From the NCBI GenBank assembly GCA_951213105.1, contig OX578142.1:5472649-5536648 (forward strand): a stretch of 64,000 nt of DNA, read 5' to 3'. The notes under the pieces were generated by a model that saw nothing but the letters and a program-made list of their open reading frames with translations, was not told the origin of the DNA and did no database searches. The DNA is from Amaurobius ferox (Eukaryota; Arthropoda; Arachnida; Araneae; Amaurobiidae). The translations under genes were made by a program, and so were the position numbers. Shown here in pieces: positions 51,831 through 62,267 of this stretch. The stretch's first letter is position 1. Each line of letters starts with the position of its first letter.

Positions 51831-53578
51831 GGTAAAAATCGGGATTATGGTTATAGTTATCCGATTCAAATGACTTTTTTACAATGCTTTTAATGGCAAA
51901 TAATTGTATTTTTAAAAATATGAATCATATCTTTAAAATTCAAGGAATAAGAAAACTTCTCAATTTAAATCACTTTATGTGTTTCGTCTGCTGCACTTTC
52001 GTGAAATAAATGCCGAAAAGTAAAATTAGATAATTAAATACTATCTCCGAATATTTTAGTGCTATAGAAGAGATTTGTCAAGCGAATTCTTATAAAATAA
52101 TTGCTCGTTTAAAAAAATCAAAATGATATCTGTAAAATTCTGGAACTTAGAATTTTTGATTTCATCACCCACATTGTGTCGCGCTAATTGTCTATAAACA
52201 TCTGCCATTCTGCAAACAATAGTCTGCTGGGATAAATGAATTTAGAAACAACGAAATTTCGACTTTAAATATTCATAACCTTTAAACTAATTGAATTAAA
52301 AAAAAAAAAACTCCCGGCAAGGTGCATATTTACATAAGCTGAGATGCCAAATCTTCCAAGCTGTTGAAAGCTTGAATTTTCTTCTGCGCGTTACACACAC
52401 ACAGAAACAGAAATCCTTTTGAAAAATACTAAATATGTAATAATAATGCAACATTTACTCGGCTGTTCGATATTAAATTGTATATAAATTAGAATGTTAC
52501 AGTAAAATGTTAACTACGTCAAAATGCTTTTATAAACCTTTTATTAATAGAGAAAAATATATTAAATAGTTGAGCTTCCAATAAATCAAAATTTTCATTA
52601 GTTATAATTTTACCGTTGTACATTTTGTAGACACATTTTATATATTATATTTTTATTAATAAATAATCATTAATTTATTTATAATTACTATTATTTTATT
52701 TTTAAATTAAAATATTTCTTTCTCGTTCAAATAAAAATCCCCCAAAATATTATTTAAAATTAAACAGAGTTATTTCAAAATGATATACCAACATTGATAG
52801 TTGCGAAATATTATATTCAGATTTTTGTGGTCATCATTTGGTATTTATATAGTTACAACCTCTCTATTAGATTTGCCCCTATAAGTAGAAAACATAAAAG
52901 TAATGAAATGATCCTACATATTCAATTTCGATGAAGAAGCCAGTAAAATAGATCAAAATAATGAATAACATAATTTTTTTGTTTTTGAAAGTCAGCTGTC
53001 CATAAAATATGGTGATGCTTTATATTACTTCATTCATTTCTGATTCTGTTTGCACCACTTAATATGCACTCGTTTCCAGTAATAATTTACTTATACTAAA
53101 AATTTTGGTGTTCAATTAAAAAAAAATTGTTTTTATATTTTGTGGACTTCCCATCTCTGCAATTGGTTTATTTAATCTTACGTTCTTTCGAAATATTTAT
53201 TTCTCGAAGACTTTGATCGAAGTTGAAATTTTTTTATAAACCAGCAAACTTCCGCGCACTTCGGGCACTAAACTCATGTAAGTACACCACGGCCATGCAT
53301 GAGAAACAGGAACCGGCGGACATCAACTGCCACCGATCCGCCCACCCACTTCTAATATCCACAGTCACATACCAGTCATACACCCCTATTCAATATTATT
53401 ATCTCTTATAGGATAATATCTCTTTATAAAGACATATAAACTATACCGACTCCTAACATAACGCAATGAAGTTACGTTCCACTATAACCTTAGCAAATCA
53501 ATTTATCAAGTTTAATACCTCAAACTTTTCATCTTAAGTTTTTAATTGGTCTAGCCATACCATAGAAGAAAAGAGTCT
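51831..53578. other. AT-rich hAT interior, nothing recognised
   Basis: About 1.75 kb of AT-rich sequence with homopolymer runs and a short CA run near 52394. Open frames are short, with no recognisable domain. Confidence 0.4.
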
Positions 53579-53883
53579 TTATGGATCATATAATTCAGGT
53601 CCATCCAATCTATCTATAAACAAAGTTTGTATAATTACATCGTTTACAAGGTGATTTTGAAGATAAAGCAGAAAATAAGTCTCTCTAAGTCCATGGCTTA
53701 GATATTCATATTCTGAATTTTTAAATAGGGATGACCTCACAAAATTAACTTTCCTAGTCAGCTGAATCATGAAAGTGGTCTCGCCTCTAACTTCATGAGT
53801 TGAATGCAGTTTTCCTGTTATTTCTTCAAACATTAAGTTCTCATAACCATGAAATTGCATCATGTTCTGGCAACATCTTCGAC
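53579..53883 (-). other. Possible terminal exon or gene fragment, unrecognised
   Basis: A minus-strand frame runs about 100 codons to a stop at 53579-53581. It is less AT-biased than its surroundings and contains a mixed sequence with YEYLSHGLRETYF and DGPELYDP near its end. Just upstream on the minus strand a pyrimidine-rich run ends in AATCTCAG (about 53884-53891), which looks like a splice acceptor. No domain is recognised. It may be a captured host exon or chance. Confidence 0.2.
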
Positions 53884-53891
53884 CTGAGATT

Positions 53892-54260
53892 ATAAACACA
53901 AAAATAGCAAAAAAAGGCCAAACTTTGAGAGGTATCTTCCCAGATCCAAGGGTTAATTTTAAAAACGACTTTCAGATTTAAATTCAGCATGGTAAAATCA
54001 GCAAACAGAAGTTTTTTAGCCTTCGAAATTGTATTTGGTGCTCTGACATGATTACACTGCGCTTTTAAAAAGGTGATTAAAAATTCGTTCAAATCAGTGA
54101 TGAAAAAGCATTGAAGCTATACACACAAAAAATTATATGCACCCATAAGAAATTGAGCCTACAGCCACGAAGATCGGCATATATGTGTCGTTTGAGAAAA
54201 TATGCAAATGATTAGAATTTGAAATCAATAAAAAACGTTTTATTAAGAAATGGTGACAAC
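53892..54260. other. hAT interior, nothing recognised
   Basis: AT-rich; it overlaps an 83-codon minus-strand frame (53841-54092) with no recognisable motif. Confidence 0.35.
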
Positions 54261-54660
54261 AAGAAGCTGATATTTTATTAAGTGGTTACCGACTATACAA
54301 GTCGATATTCGGTGCGGCATAGGGTCAGTTAGATTGCTTATGTCCCTCTGCGGAAGATTCTGCCACAAATGTTGCAACCGATCAGCTAATTCAGTGGTAT
54401 TCAGAGAAGGCTGCAATTGCTGTCACAGCATGTCCCATACGTTCTCTATTGGTGCTAACACCAATGTCTGGCGATCTGGATGGCAATAGGAGGGTATTAA
54501 ATCCTTAAAGACATTGTTGAGAAAGTTGTGCAGTATATGTTTGAGCTTTGTCTTGTTGGTAAATGGAACCTGGGCGACTTGACAGTACAGGCAGAACAAT
54601 CGGCGGCAGAATATCGTCAACGTACAAGCGAGTCTTCAGATTGGTTTGCAACAACTAGAG
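54261..54660 (-). pseudogene. Tc1/mariner transposase remnant (C-terminal)
   Basis: Minus-strand frames read YVDDILPPIVLPVL, IYQQDKAQTYTA (counterpart of the conserved QQDNARPHTA with the second catalytic Asp), SRSPDI and, in another frame, APIENVWDML. These are in Tc1 DD34D order. PSLNTTELADRLQHLWQNLP and PMPHRIS follow near the end. A stop and at least one frameshift separate the blocks, and the N-terminal DNA-binding half is absent, so it is an old inactive remnant. It lies next to a SINE fragment on the same strand, and its terminal inverted repeats were not found. Confidence 0.8.
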
Positions 54661-54669
54661 AAGATCTTT

Positions 54670-54825
54670 CCACTTTCGGCCCAGACCGTATGACATACAC
54701 CAAAGTGTAAGGTATCTGTTTGGATGGCCGGGATATTCCCATTTAATTTAGACTAGAATCTAGTGGGGACACAACTACAGCTACCGTACCATCCTCCTAC
54801 CACCAACTTCTTGTAACCCACATAT
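54670..54825 (-). mobile_element. SINE fragment, same family as 51520-51830
   Basis: On the minus strand it reads ATGTGGGTTACAAG, GTTGGTGGTAGGAGG, GTACGGT, CCCCACTAG, TCTAAATTAAATGG, CCGGCCATCCAAACAG, ACCTTACAC and GGTCTGGGCC. These match in order the SINE body and tail from about 51604 to 51770. The tRNA-like head is absent. Confidence 0.65.
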
Positions 54826-55824
54826 TTAGGTCTTAGATAAAAGCCCGCTATACTACATAAAGAATTGTATTTTCAAACGCGGATGATTTTCGCCAACTCC
54901 GAAAGGAACCGCGGCCCAACAATGTTAAAGTGTAATATGCACTCACTCCAGTTGTATTCAATAGCTCACTGTTTTTCGACGTTTTTTGGTCTCGGAACCC
55001 CAAAATGAGAAAAAGTCCAATGTGGTCCAAACTGTACATCAAAATTCTTTAATTTTCCGTAAATTTACACGAAACTATAACACACGTTGAAAAACGCTGT
55101 ATAACTCAATGTTAGTTTCAAACCAAATTTATAAACATGCGATCCACAAACCTGGAAAAGAATAAAGAAAATAAACGATCCTTTCTCTAGGAGAGTGCTC
55201 AGGCATGTGCAATCTACCGGGGAGAAACCGCAGTCCTATGCATCTCATTAAGGGAGATGCATTTGTTGCTTTGATGCGTTTTCTTAAAAAAAAATGTAGT
55301 AATTAAAAAAAAAATTGTTAGACTGCGAAGATAAACACAACTTTCTGTAGAATTCAAACTGTAGAATTAAGCTAATCTTCCTGTTTTGGATGCTGCAAAA
55401 TAAGTATCATATAAACTAAAAAATGCAATTTCGATGTATTTAAGAATATGTGTATGACCACATGTAAGTAGGTTTTCTGGTAGACCATTTGGAATTTTTT
55501 TTTTAAGTCCGTGTCTAGACGATTTTTTTAAAACAAATATCGAGGAAATGAAACAACGTCATCCCTTATGAGCACTACAAATCATATCATATTAATCTCC
55601 TTTGAACAATGTATGTAATCATGCCCATCCCGTGTCTTACAAAGATAATTTTTGGCCTAGAAACGCGTGTTTTTCTCCTTTTATGAGGAAAATATTTGGA
55701 AATGTGCAATGTGCATTCGAAAATTAGAAAATAAGTTTTAATTATTTACAAAAACCTATTAAAAGACCCAAATTTAGCTAAAAAAAAAGATACATGTTCC
55801 GAAATTTACGCAACCGATTCTTGG
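54826..55824. other. hAT interior, nothing recognised apart from a hairpin
   Basis: No gene is seen. A perfect 9-bp stem ATGCATCTC / GAGATGCAT with a 7-base loop lies at 55238-55262. The segment ends with TTGG (55821-55824), the left target duplication of LTR C. Confidence 0.4.
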
Positions 55825-57861
55825 TGTTGGGGGGGAAATCTAAAGGTGCATTATGAAATACTAAAACAATTCTAAATCATTCTAAGTTCTCAAATTTCTT
55901 ACTGAAAGTTCTTAAAACCTAAATGTCATCTGAAAATAAATCTGATAAAGTTCTAAAGTTCCTCAAATTTTGTAAGGTTCATCTAACCTGAAAACATTCT
56001 AGAAATATAACTGAATTCTTAAATAAACTGAAAGTGGACCTATTGACCAGTTTCCCTACGTGTACAAATATGTACTCTACTTGTGATTAAATGGAACTTT
56101 CCTAAAAATATAAAAACATGCATTAAAGTAAAAGAGAGAGAGAACACAGAATTTAGGTTTTCAAAATCTAACGTTTATTAAAATTTTAAACTTCACTTTT
56201 AAAATAATTTCCAAAATATTTTACAAATTTTAAACATCACATTAACTAAACAAATCAAATAAACAACTTAAATAAATAAATAAAAGGAATGGCCGGTCGT
56301 ATAGTGGTAGAAAAAAAACGTTAGAATATTAAATTTTAAAGTTAACAATATTAAACTTATTCAATTATTTGTCGAAACTAGAATTTTAGATAAAAAAAAC
56401 ATAAGTTAGCCAAAAGGGAATTTAAAACAAAATTTAAAAGATAACCACAGGTTCAGGTGACCTAAAGTATATAAGTCTAAAGGGGTCTTATTCTACAAAC
56501 ACAATTAAACTTTAAAATAGTCCAAAACGACAGAAGCAATTAAAAATTAGCATTTAAAAGATATCACCAAGGGTCCAAGAAGAACGGCAGAGATCGGCGG
56601 GAGGCAGGCAGAATCACCAAACGTGCTGCAGACCCAGGGAAAACCAGAAGAGGAAAATCCATGGCACAGGATCTTATTTCTGTCCAGTAGAAATCTGGAA
56701 AAACGATCGCTCCGACTCCACCGGAGATTCTCCAAATCAGCCGGACGTCCAGCAATAAACATCATTTCTCCAAGTTGCAGCACCGAACTTCTGACATCAG
56801 AACGAAAACCAAAAATATATGTCCGTCTATTGGGCACGGAAATATTGATTCCATTCCTCATGTAAAGAGCTGCACAACTCGGGTAAATAAACAAATTGCC
56901 ACTTCCTCGGCGGACATCGCGTAAATCGCGGAACATCTTGGATCAACATTTAGCAGACAGGAAACTAATTAGCAAGACTGAAGAGGCAGGAGTTCAAAAC
57001 ATCCAGTCCTTATAGACACAACTCTCTCTGCCATCAGACGTAACATTTTCAGCAGCTCTTGAATGTTTAGATTAAAACTCGGCGGCAGGAATAACAAATA
57101 AACAGAGCACAATTAATGAGCCGGGAATAAAATAAAAACTTTCGTTCCTCAGAACGCACGCCGGATTCGAACTACGGCTCGCGCCGAAGCGCTGAAAACA
57201 ACACTCTATAGGACTACACCCTGGGTTCTAATTCAGAAAGAAGAGAAAGAGAGCGAAAAAGTGCGCGATTTTGCTTATATACTGCGAAACATCGCTGCCA
57301 CAGATTGTAAACAAAATTATCGATGAACGATAAAATAATTAATGACAGACGATTTTAATATTACGGTCAACCAATTAAAAACTCGAAATTTTAAAGAAGA
57401 GCAATGGAATTTCGGAGCAGACGAAAATTAAAAAGAAATGAAGTGAAACGATTTGGAAATATACGAATTCGGCAATAATCTAAATATGGACGATTCTGAA
57501 ATTTTTAAAAAGCTGAAAATAGAATAAAACAGTAAAATTGCGATGAATTAACCAATTTTTAACCGAGAGCAATAAATTTGGAATCAAATTAAAGGGAATA
57601 AAAAGGGCAATAAATGGAATTGCAAATTAGCAAATTTAAATAAATTTAAATTGCTAAAACCTAAAAAGAACGAACTTTTGCCGTTTTTAAAACAAAACCT
57701 ATGGAATAGAACATATTTGGAACAGAGAGTATCAAAACCTAAACAATTGGAAAATGGAGAGTGACTAAAAGAGAATGACTATGTAAATAAGACCCCTGAA
57801 CACATTTAGATTAAAAACAAAATTTCTAAAATTATTAAATATCCAAAAGTATAACCCAACA
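55825..57861 (-). mobile_element. Solo LTR, family C (2037 bp)
   Basis: Starts TGTTGGG and ends CCCAACA, a perfect 7-bp inverted TG...CA pair. It is flanked by TTGG on both sides (55821-55824, 57862-57865). On the minus strand a TATA box TATATAAGC (57273-57281) precedes a GC-richer segment, and AATAAA lies at 56174-56179, the same architecture as families A and B. There is no internal region or partner LTR. The 129-codon minus-strand frame at 56547-56936 lies in the transcribed part and has no recognisable domain. Confidence 0.8.
57273..57281 (-). promoter_or_regulatory. TATA box of LTR C
   Basis: TATATAAGC on the minus strand, followed within about 40 bp by the purine/pyrimidine-rich start region. 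Its position relative to AATAAA fits an LTR promoter. Confidence 0.5.
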
Positions 57862-57865
57862 TTGG

Positions 57866-58347
57866 CATAGAAACTCGAGGGTTAAGTGCTAGGCAATCAT
57901 CTGGGAATGTGTCAAGTGCATTCGAAAAAAAAAATCACAAAACATACGAAATTTAATACTTTTTAAAATATATTTAACATTCTGCTAATCCTTGCCGTAG
58001 AAACTTGCCTTGTTTCAAATGATAGCTAAAAATTTGGGCATCTGCATAACACATCCGATAATTAAATAACAAATGTAAAATTATTTATAAAACAAAATCC
58101 TCAAAACCAAAAATTTGGTTTTGAAACTTTTTTCTTTTTATAAATTGGGGGTATGATTTGGATATATACACAAAACATTCGAAAATTAAAACAAATAATT
58201 GCCGTCTAGACTTTGAACTGGACAAAAGTCACTAGAACAGCAATGCACTCGTTCAAAACCAAAAGTTAACTCACTTGTTTGTACAGTCGGAAATTTTTAA
58301 TATTAGTCGGAAAAATTTCCTTCACACCCCCCCAGCCAAGATTGCCC
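57866..58347. other. Right interior of hAT-like element
   Basis: AT-rich; near the end it carries two GTCGGAAA words and a C7 run that mirror the left subterminal region. No transposase sequence is seen. Confidence 0.5.
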
Positions 58348-58360
58348 ACTTACGTCCCTG

Positions 58361-59122
58361 GTTACACTTAAAACACTTAATTTTACTTTTAGAAATATTT
58401 ACATTATGACTAGAAGTATTTACATTAGACACATTATGAGATACATTTGGAAATTTAGGTTTAGATACTTTTACTCTATTTACAAATTTCTTAGAAGTAA
58501 AATATGCAGAATTTGAACTCACAGTTTTGGAAAAGTCACTTGCTTGCTGCCTCAGCCGGCTCTCCTCCGCTGCTAGCTCTGCTTGTATTTTGCTGAGCTT
58601 GAAGTCCGAGTCATTCCATCTATATATGAGTTGAACGATACCTCGGAATTCTTCCGGAAGGTACCGAATCGACTGGAATGCTACATACAGGTCTTCAATG
58701 GGGTGTTTCGCGTCTTTAAGCCTCGTCACGGCCTTCCGCAGTCTTGAGCAAAAAATGTCAACAGGCTCATCTGGCTCCGGCCGAACGTCGAAGAACTCAT
58801 CTAGTAATCTAACCAGGTTGGCTCGGGAAGGCGCTTGAAAATGTTCTTTCAAGGTATTCCATACTTGACTAGGTTCGTCGGTGACGTTTATCAACTCCTT
58901 GTATTCCGAGGATAAGCTCTGATAAATTATGGCTAATGCTCGGTCTTTCCGGCGATAAAAATCATCGTAGTCGCGGCGACTCGCGGTTGCGTCTTCTTCG
59001 ATAGGCTTATCACTTCCATCTACGTGTCCGAAACATCCTTCTCCCTTGAGGACGAATGAGATGTCGGTACACCAGGTGACGTAGTTGTCCCGCGTCAGCA
59101 ACTCCGTTCTACTTGCCTCCAT
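58361..59122 (-). pseudogene. gag: Copia Gag, N-terminal and central part
   Basis: The start at 59120-59122 is chosen because the following MEASRTELLTRDNYVTW aligns in character with the usual copia Gag opening (Met, short lead, then Y..W). An upstream Met at 59275 would add a Cys-rich leader. The capsid region shows ALAIIYQSLSSEY, VWNTLKEHF and DEPVDIFCSRLR, matching the retrotransposon gag (UBN2-type) pattern. The chain reaches CFKCN, the first half of a CCHC zinc knuckle, and is cut there by the hAT-like element. The other half lies at 39800-39838 in the same frame. Gag forms the particle that packages the RNA. Confidence 0.9.
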
Positions 59123-59298
59123 GGCCACTCGTAGTTTTGAAGAAGCAGAAGTAAAAGTTCTTGTACACTGTTTACGTTTACACTGTTGCGTTTCGTTGTT
59201 CACACGAACTTCAAAATGGTGCCAGGTGCGGCCCCCATCTGAACACTGGAACGATTTCTTTAAAGATACTTGCACTTATGACTCTATTGGGCGTTGAA
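59123..59298 (-). other. Copia leader between primer site and gag
   Basis: Short leader; an in-frame Met at 59275 extends gag by 51 codons, so the true start is uncertain. Confidence 0.5.
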
Positions 59299-59312
59299 CT
59301 GGCCCCGTAACC
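59299..59312 (-). promoter_or_regulatory. Copia primer-binding site, half-tRNA type
   Basis: On the minus strand, seven bases after the LTR, the sequence is GGTTACGGGGCCAG. Drosophila copia uses an internal anticodon-region stretch of initiator tRNA-Met, with site GGTTATGGGCCCAG as I recall it; there are two differences. The site does not start with TGG, as a normal tRNA 3'-end site would. Confidence 0.6.
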
Positions 59313-59319
59313 GTTTTAC

Positions 59320-59984
59320 TGTTGGAAAATTTAAAATTTGCAGATAGCAAAGCACGCACTGTCAGAGTCAATAAGTGTTGGCTGGGTCATGAAAGTACAC
59401 AAGTCCAGTTTTAAAGGAAAACTTCGTTCACTTTATTTGGTGAAAAACACAAGTCAGCATATTACACATACCTGGTAATTTTCCATGCCGTAAAACATCA
59501 AAATAAACTATGTACAAAAGATTTTTAGTTGTAAATGACTAGACAGAGATTCCTTGAAGCATTTGGTAGTAAATTACTATACTACCTCTATCAGTTGCGT
59601 ATATTTCAGCCACCATCACTTTGTAAAGTGAAACCAAAGGATATAACATCAGGAAAATATTTAAAGCGGCTTCCGAACGTTTGTAAGTAAATTTAACGTT
59701 CAATACATCTGCATCCGTTTCGACTATTAACCGTCGTCAAAAAGATATTCCGCAGTGCTTCTGTCAAAAACATTTCTGTCTGATCTCGATCGACCTTTCT
59801 ACTGTCGACCTATCTCCAATGTCTCCTGCAGACGTCTCCTTAATGTCTGAAAAGTCTGACTAATGTCTGATTGCTTCAAGAAACCTCTGCCCTATATATC
59901 CGAGAATGGACAGTTCCGGAAACGCCCCCGGATATGCAAATCAGATGCGTACGCATTGAGAACTGATTTGCATGAAACCTCATG
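59320..59984 (-). mobile_element. Copia 5' LTR, truncated (665 of 776 bp)
   Basis: Matches 32323-32987 with about six substitutions, then stops at CCTCATG. The first ~111 bp of U3 are lost. The TATA-like tract (59892-59899) and AATAAA are retained. It is followed by a 23-bp filler and then a truncated gypsy copy. Confidence 0.9.
59892..59899 (-). promoter_or_regulatory. TATA-like tract of copia LTR
   Basis: TATATAG within ATATATAGGG on the minus strand. It is followed downstream by repeated CAGACATTA words, a plausible start region. Confidence 0.45.
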
Positions 59985-60007
59985 AAATAATGTAATAATA
60001 CCTCATG
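59985..60007. other. Filler at copia/gypsy deletion junction
   Basis: About 23 bp belonging to neither element. A second CCTCATGA (60001-60008) repeats the end of the copia remnant (59978-59985), a microhomology typical of end-joining repair. Confidence 0.6.
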
Positions 60008-62267
60008 AATAAAAATTCTGATTTAAAATTCAAAAGGGCCCCCTGATCTGGTGCAAACCTCACAAAGCAATGACAATGCATTAAACAAGTTCCCCCCAAA
60101 AATATAAAATAAACATACAATCAAAACAATAAATTATCAAAATAAATAAGCAAAAACAAAACCTTAAAATTAGGGTAGAGCTCATGAAAAGGACTGGTCA
60201 ATGGCACCAGTTTCTATGTCGTGCCCTCTTGTCACGCATAGATTTTTAAATTAAATTTTCCCATCTAAATTTGAAAGTGATCGTATAGTAAAAAAAACTT
60301 AAATTAAATGTTTAAGTTACCTGGTCCTGTCTTCTGAGAACCAAACTAAAGAGATTTCTGGAAGGAAAAGTTGGAATGAAGGGGACTAAAATAAACACAA
60401 CAGTATTAGGGGGGAAACAAAACTAGGAACTTTATTGAATTCTTTAAATGCAGTTGACAGTTACATAATCGGGCAATTCAAGCCTAAATATAAATCCTTG
60501 CCTCATGGCAGAAAAAAAAGGGGAATTAAATTTAACATTAGGTGTCTGTGTGACCAAAGCTTACCCAGGGAATTTACACAAAATTAAAAAAACTAATTAA
60601 AAGGATCCTTTGAGCTCTACCTCTAAAAAAAAGGCATTAAAAAATGATGACTGGGGAATTCCCCAAAAGACAGAATTCTCTGGTACGGTGACGTCCAGAC
60701 ATGGTGAGAGAGTGGTCAAAGTCCGTGAAAGAGTTTCTTTAAATAAAAACTCAACAATCTTCGGCCGCAAAAGGCCTCACCTCATTATTTCAGGCGCCGG
60801 AAGAGTCGGGGCTCCGCATCTCGGAGAGGCGGCGTCGGCCCGGTCGTGAGCACAGGCGGCGACATGGGCGTCATTGGATCGGTGACTTTGATGGGGAACC
60901 CAGGAAGATGGTGAGGACTGTCCGGTCCGGGTGCACCTAGTGCATTAGGACGACGGGGCCACAGGTGAAAGCCGGCCGAGGGTGATGGTGATTCTTCGCC
61001 GTCATCTACTGCTCCGTCCGTCGAGAGAGAGCGGCGCCGCAACGGGCTGGAGGCTTCAGGTCAGCGACCCCAGCGGGGTGGTCCCGGAGATGTCCTAGGA
61101 GAAGCGCGGCGCGCGAGCCGTCAACAGCGGCCTCCGATGATGCCTCTCAGCAGAGATGGGTGATGAAGATCTCGTCGAACGGATGACGAGAGCATGTCTC
61201 AAATGGTGTGACGAAAAATTGTCGAGCAAATGTGTAAAGTTTCGATGCGGGGGTGAAATATATAAACAAAATTGGCGTGCATTACGCTCGCCACTACGTA
61301 ATATTTTTGTGCATGAGACCCTAGCAGGAGGGTTGCTGTAAAGACGATGTCTTCCAAGATTCCAGTATCCCTGGATGCCAATCTCGCAAATCACATCCCC
61401 CAATTCGAAGAAAACATAACTGTCTTCCTGGATTAAAGGGGATTAGCGGTCCTGGCGTCATGACGCTTAGATAACACCTAGGAAATCGCAAAATCGACGC
61501 CATTTTGGCCTGGTAGGATATCTTGCATTCAAAGAGGGTTTTTAATCCACAAAAAAAAGATTCTAAATTAAATTATTTTTCAAGTACATAAAAAAAACAT
61601 TATTCCATCAAAAATATTTAAATTTAACCAATTAATATTCCCAGGGCAACAGTGGTCACTTACAAAGGCTAGGTTCAACACTTTAATATATTAGTTAACA
61701 AATTACCAAATTATGATTTACAAAAATAAATTCTTGTTAACAAAATAATTGTTTCTTTATACAGTAGTACGGCAATTACGCACGTATTCCGTTAGTTTGC
61801 ACCATTCAGGGTTCCTTACTTACACTGTAAAAATTACTCTCTTAATTATTAAATCCTTGCTTAATTTTCCTCATTTATCATTCTTACCAACTCCCTCTTT
61901 CTAGTTACTCCTTAACTTAAGAACCAATTAGCTTCTAAAAATGTAGAAAACAATTAAAGCTTCTGAAATTATATTTTAACCCTAAATGTTTTATGATTTA
62001 AAACTTGAAAATACAGTTTAATCTTCTTTTCATAAAGTTTAAAATAAGTTAAGTTAAACTCTTGTAGTTCCCAGTATAGTATTTTTAACATTAAGTGTTT
62101 ATGATGTCTCTTTGCATCATAACTTTACTTTTAAATAGTTGTAACTCTTTAATTATAAGCAAATAAAGTTATTTTTAAAACTTTAAACATTGAAGTTATA
62201 TCTCTACAAATGAGATAAAAGCATTAAAAAAAAGAAAATTCCAAACTATTAGAAATTCGACACCACA
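60008..62267 (-). mobile_element. Truncated gypsy copy, family A: leader plus 5' LTR
   Basis: 60217-62267 is a 2051-bp LTR like those at 40859 and 47471 but with scattered substitutions and small indels (for example AAACTATTAG for AAACTATTGG near its end). 60008-60216 matches the leader 47262-47470, including the primer site region. All of pol and the 3' LTR are absent. The right end abuts satellite directly. Confidence 0.92.

Larger units (their letters stand above)
39839..58360. mobile_element. hAT-like DNA transposon, 18.5 kb, non-autonomous, with nested insertions
   Basis: Terminal inverted repeats CAGGGACGTAAGT (39839-39851) and its complement (58348-58360) are perfect over 13 bp and flanked by the perfect 8-bp duplication GTTACACT (39831-39838 and 58361-58368). 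The 8-bp duplication and CAGGG ends are typical of hAT. Both subterminal regions hold G/C runs and GTCGGAAAWTTTT words. The left one has a hairpin at 39865-39883. Removing the gypsy element and solo LTR C leaves about 7.8 kb. This contains a minisatellite, a SINE, a SINE fragment, a decayed Tc1 transposase and unassigned AT-rich DNA, but no recognisable hAT transposase. It splits the copia Gag zinc knuckle. It must have been mobilised in trans. Confidence 0.88.
32323..59984 (-). mobile_element. Copia-type LTR retrotransposon, interrupted by nested insertions
   Basis: Reading on the minus strand the order is truncated 5' LTR (59320-59984), primer-binding site, gag, protease, integrase, RT, RNase H, polypurine tract, 3' LTR (32323-33098). 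Integrase before RT is the Ty1/copia order. The body is split by a hAT-like element (39839-58360) and a solo LTR (35341-37613); both insertions have perfect target duplications. The LTRs show six differences over the shared 665 bp by my count, so the insertion is young. It lies in the satellite; its own target duplication cannot be tested because the right end is lost. Confidence 0.93.

Noticed and set aside
54423..54620. Independent small protein of 65 aa
   Set aside because: Its C-terminal part carries the APIENVWDML block of Tc1 transposase, so it is one frame of a decayed transposase.
56547..56936. 129-codon minus-strand frame
   Set aside because: Lies wholly in LTR C, has no recognisable domain and has a competing frame on each strand.
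57163..57232. tRNA gene on the minus strand (GTTCGAATCC B-box-like motif)
   Set aside because: The T-arm stem does not pair and no acceptor stem can be formed. It lies in the transcribed part of LTR C and is probably chance.
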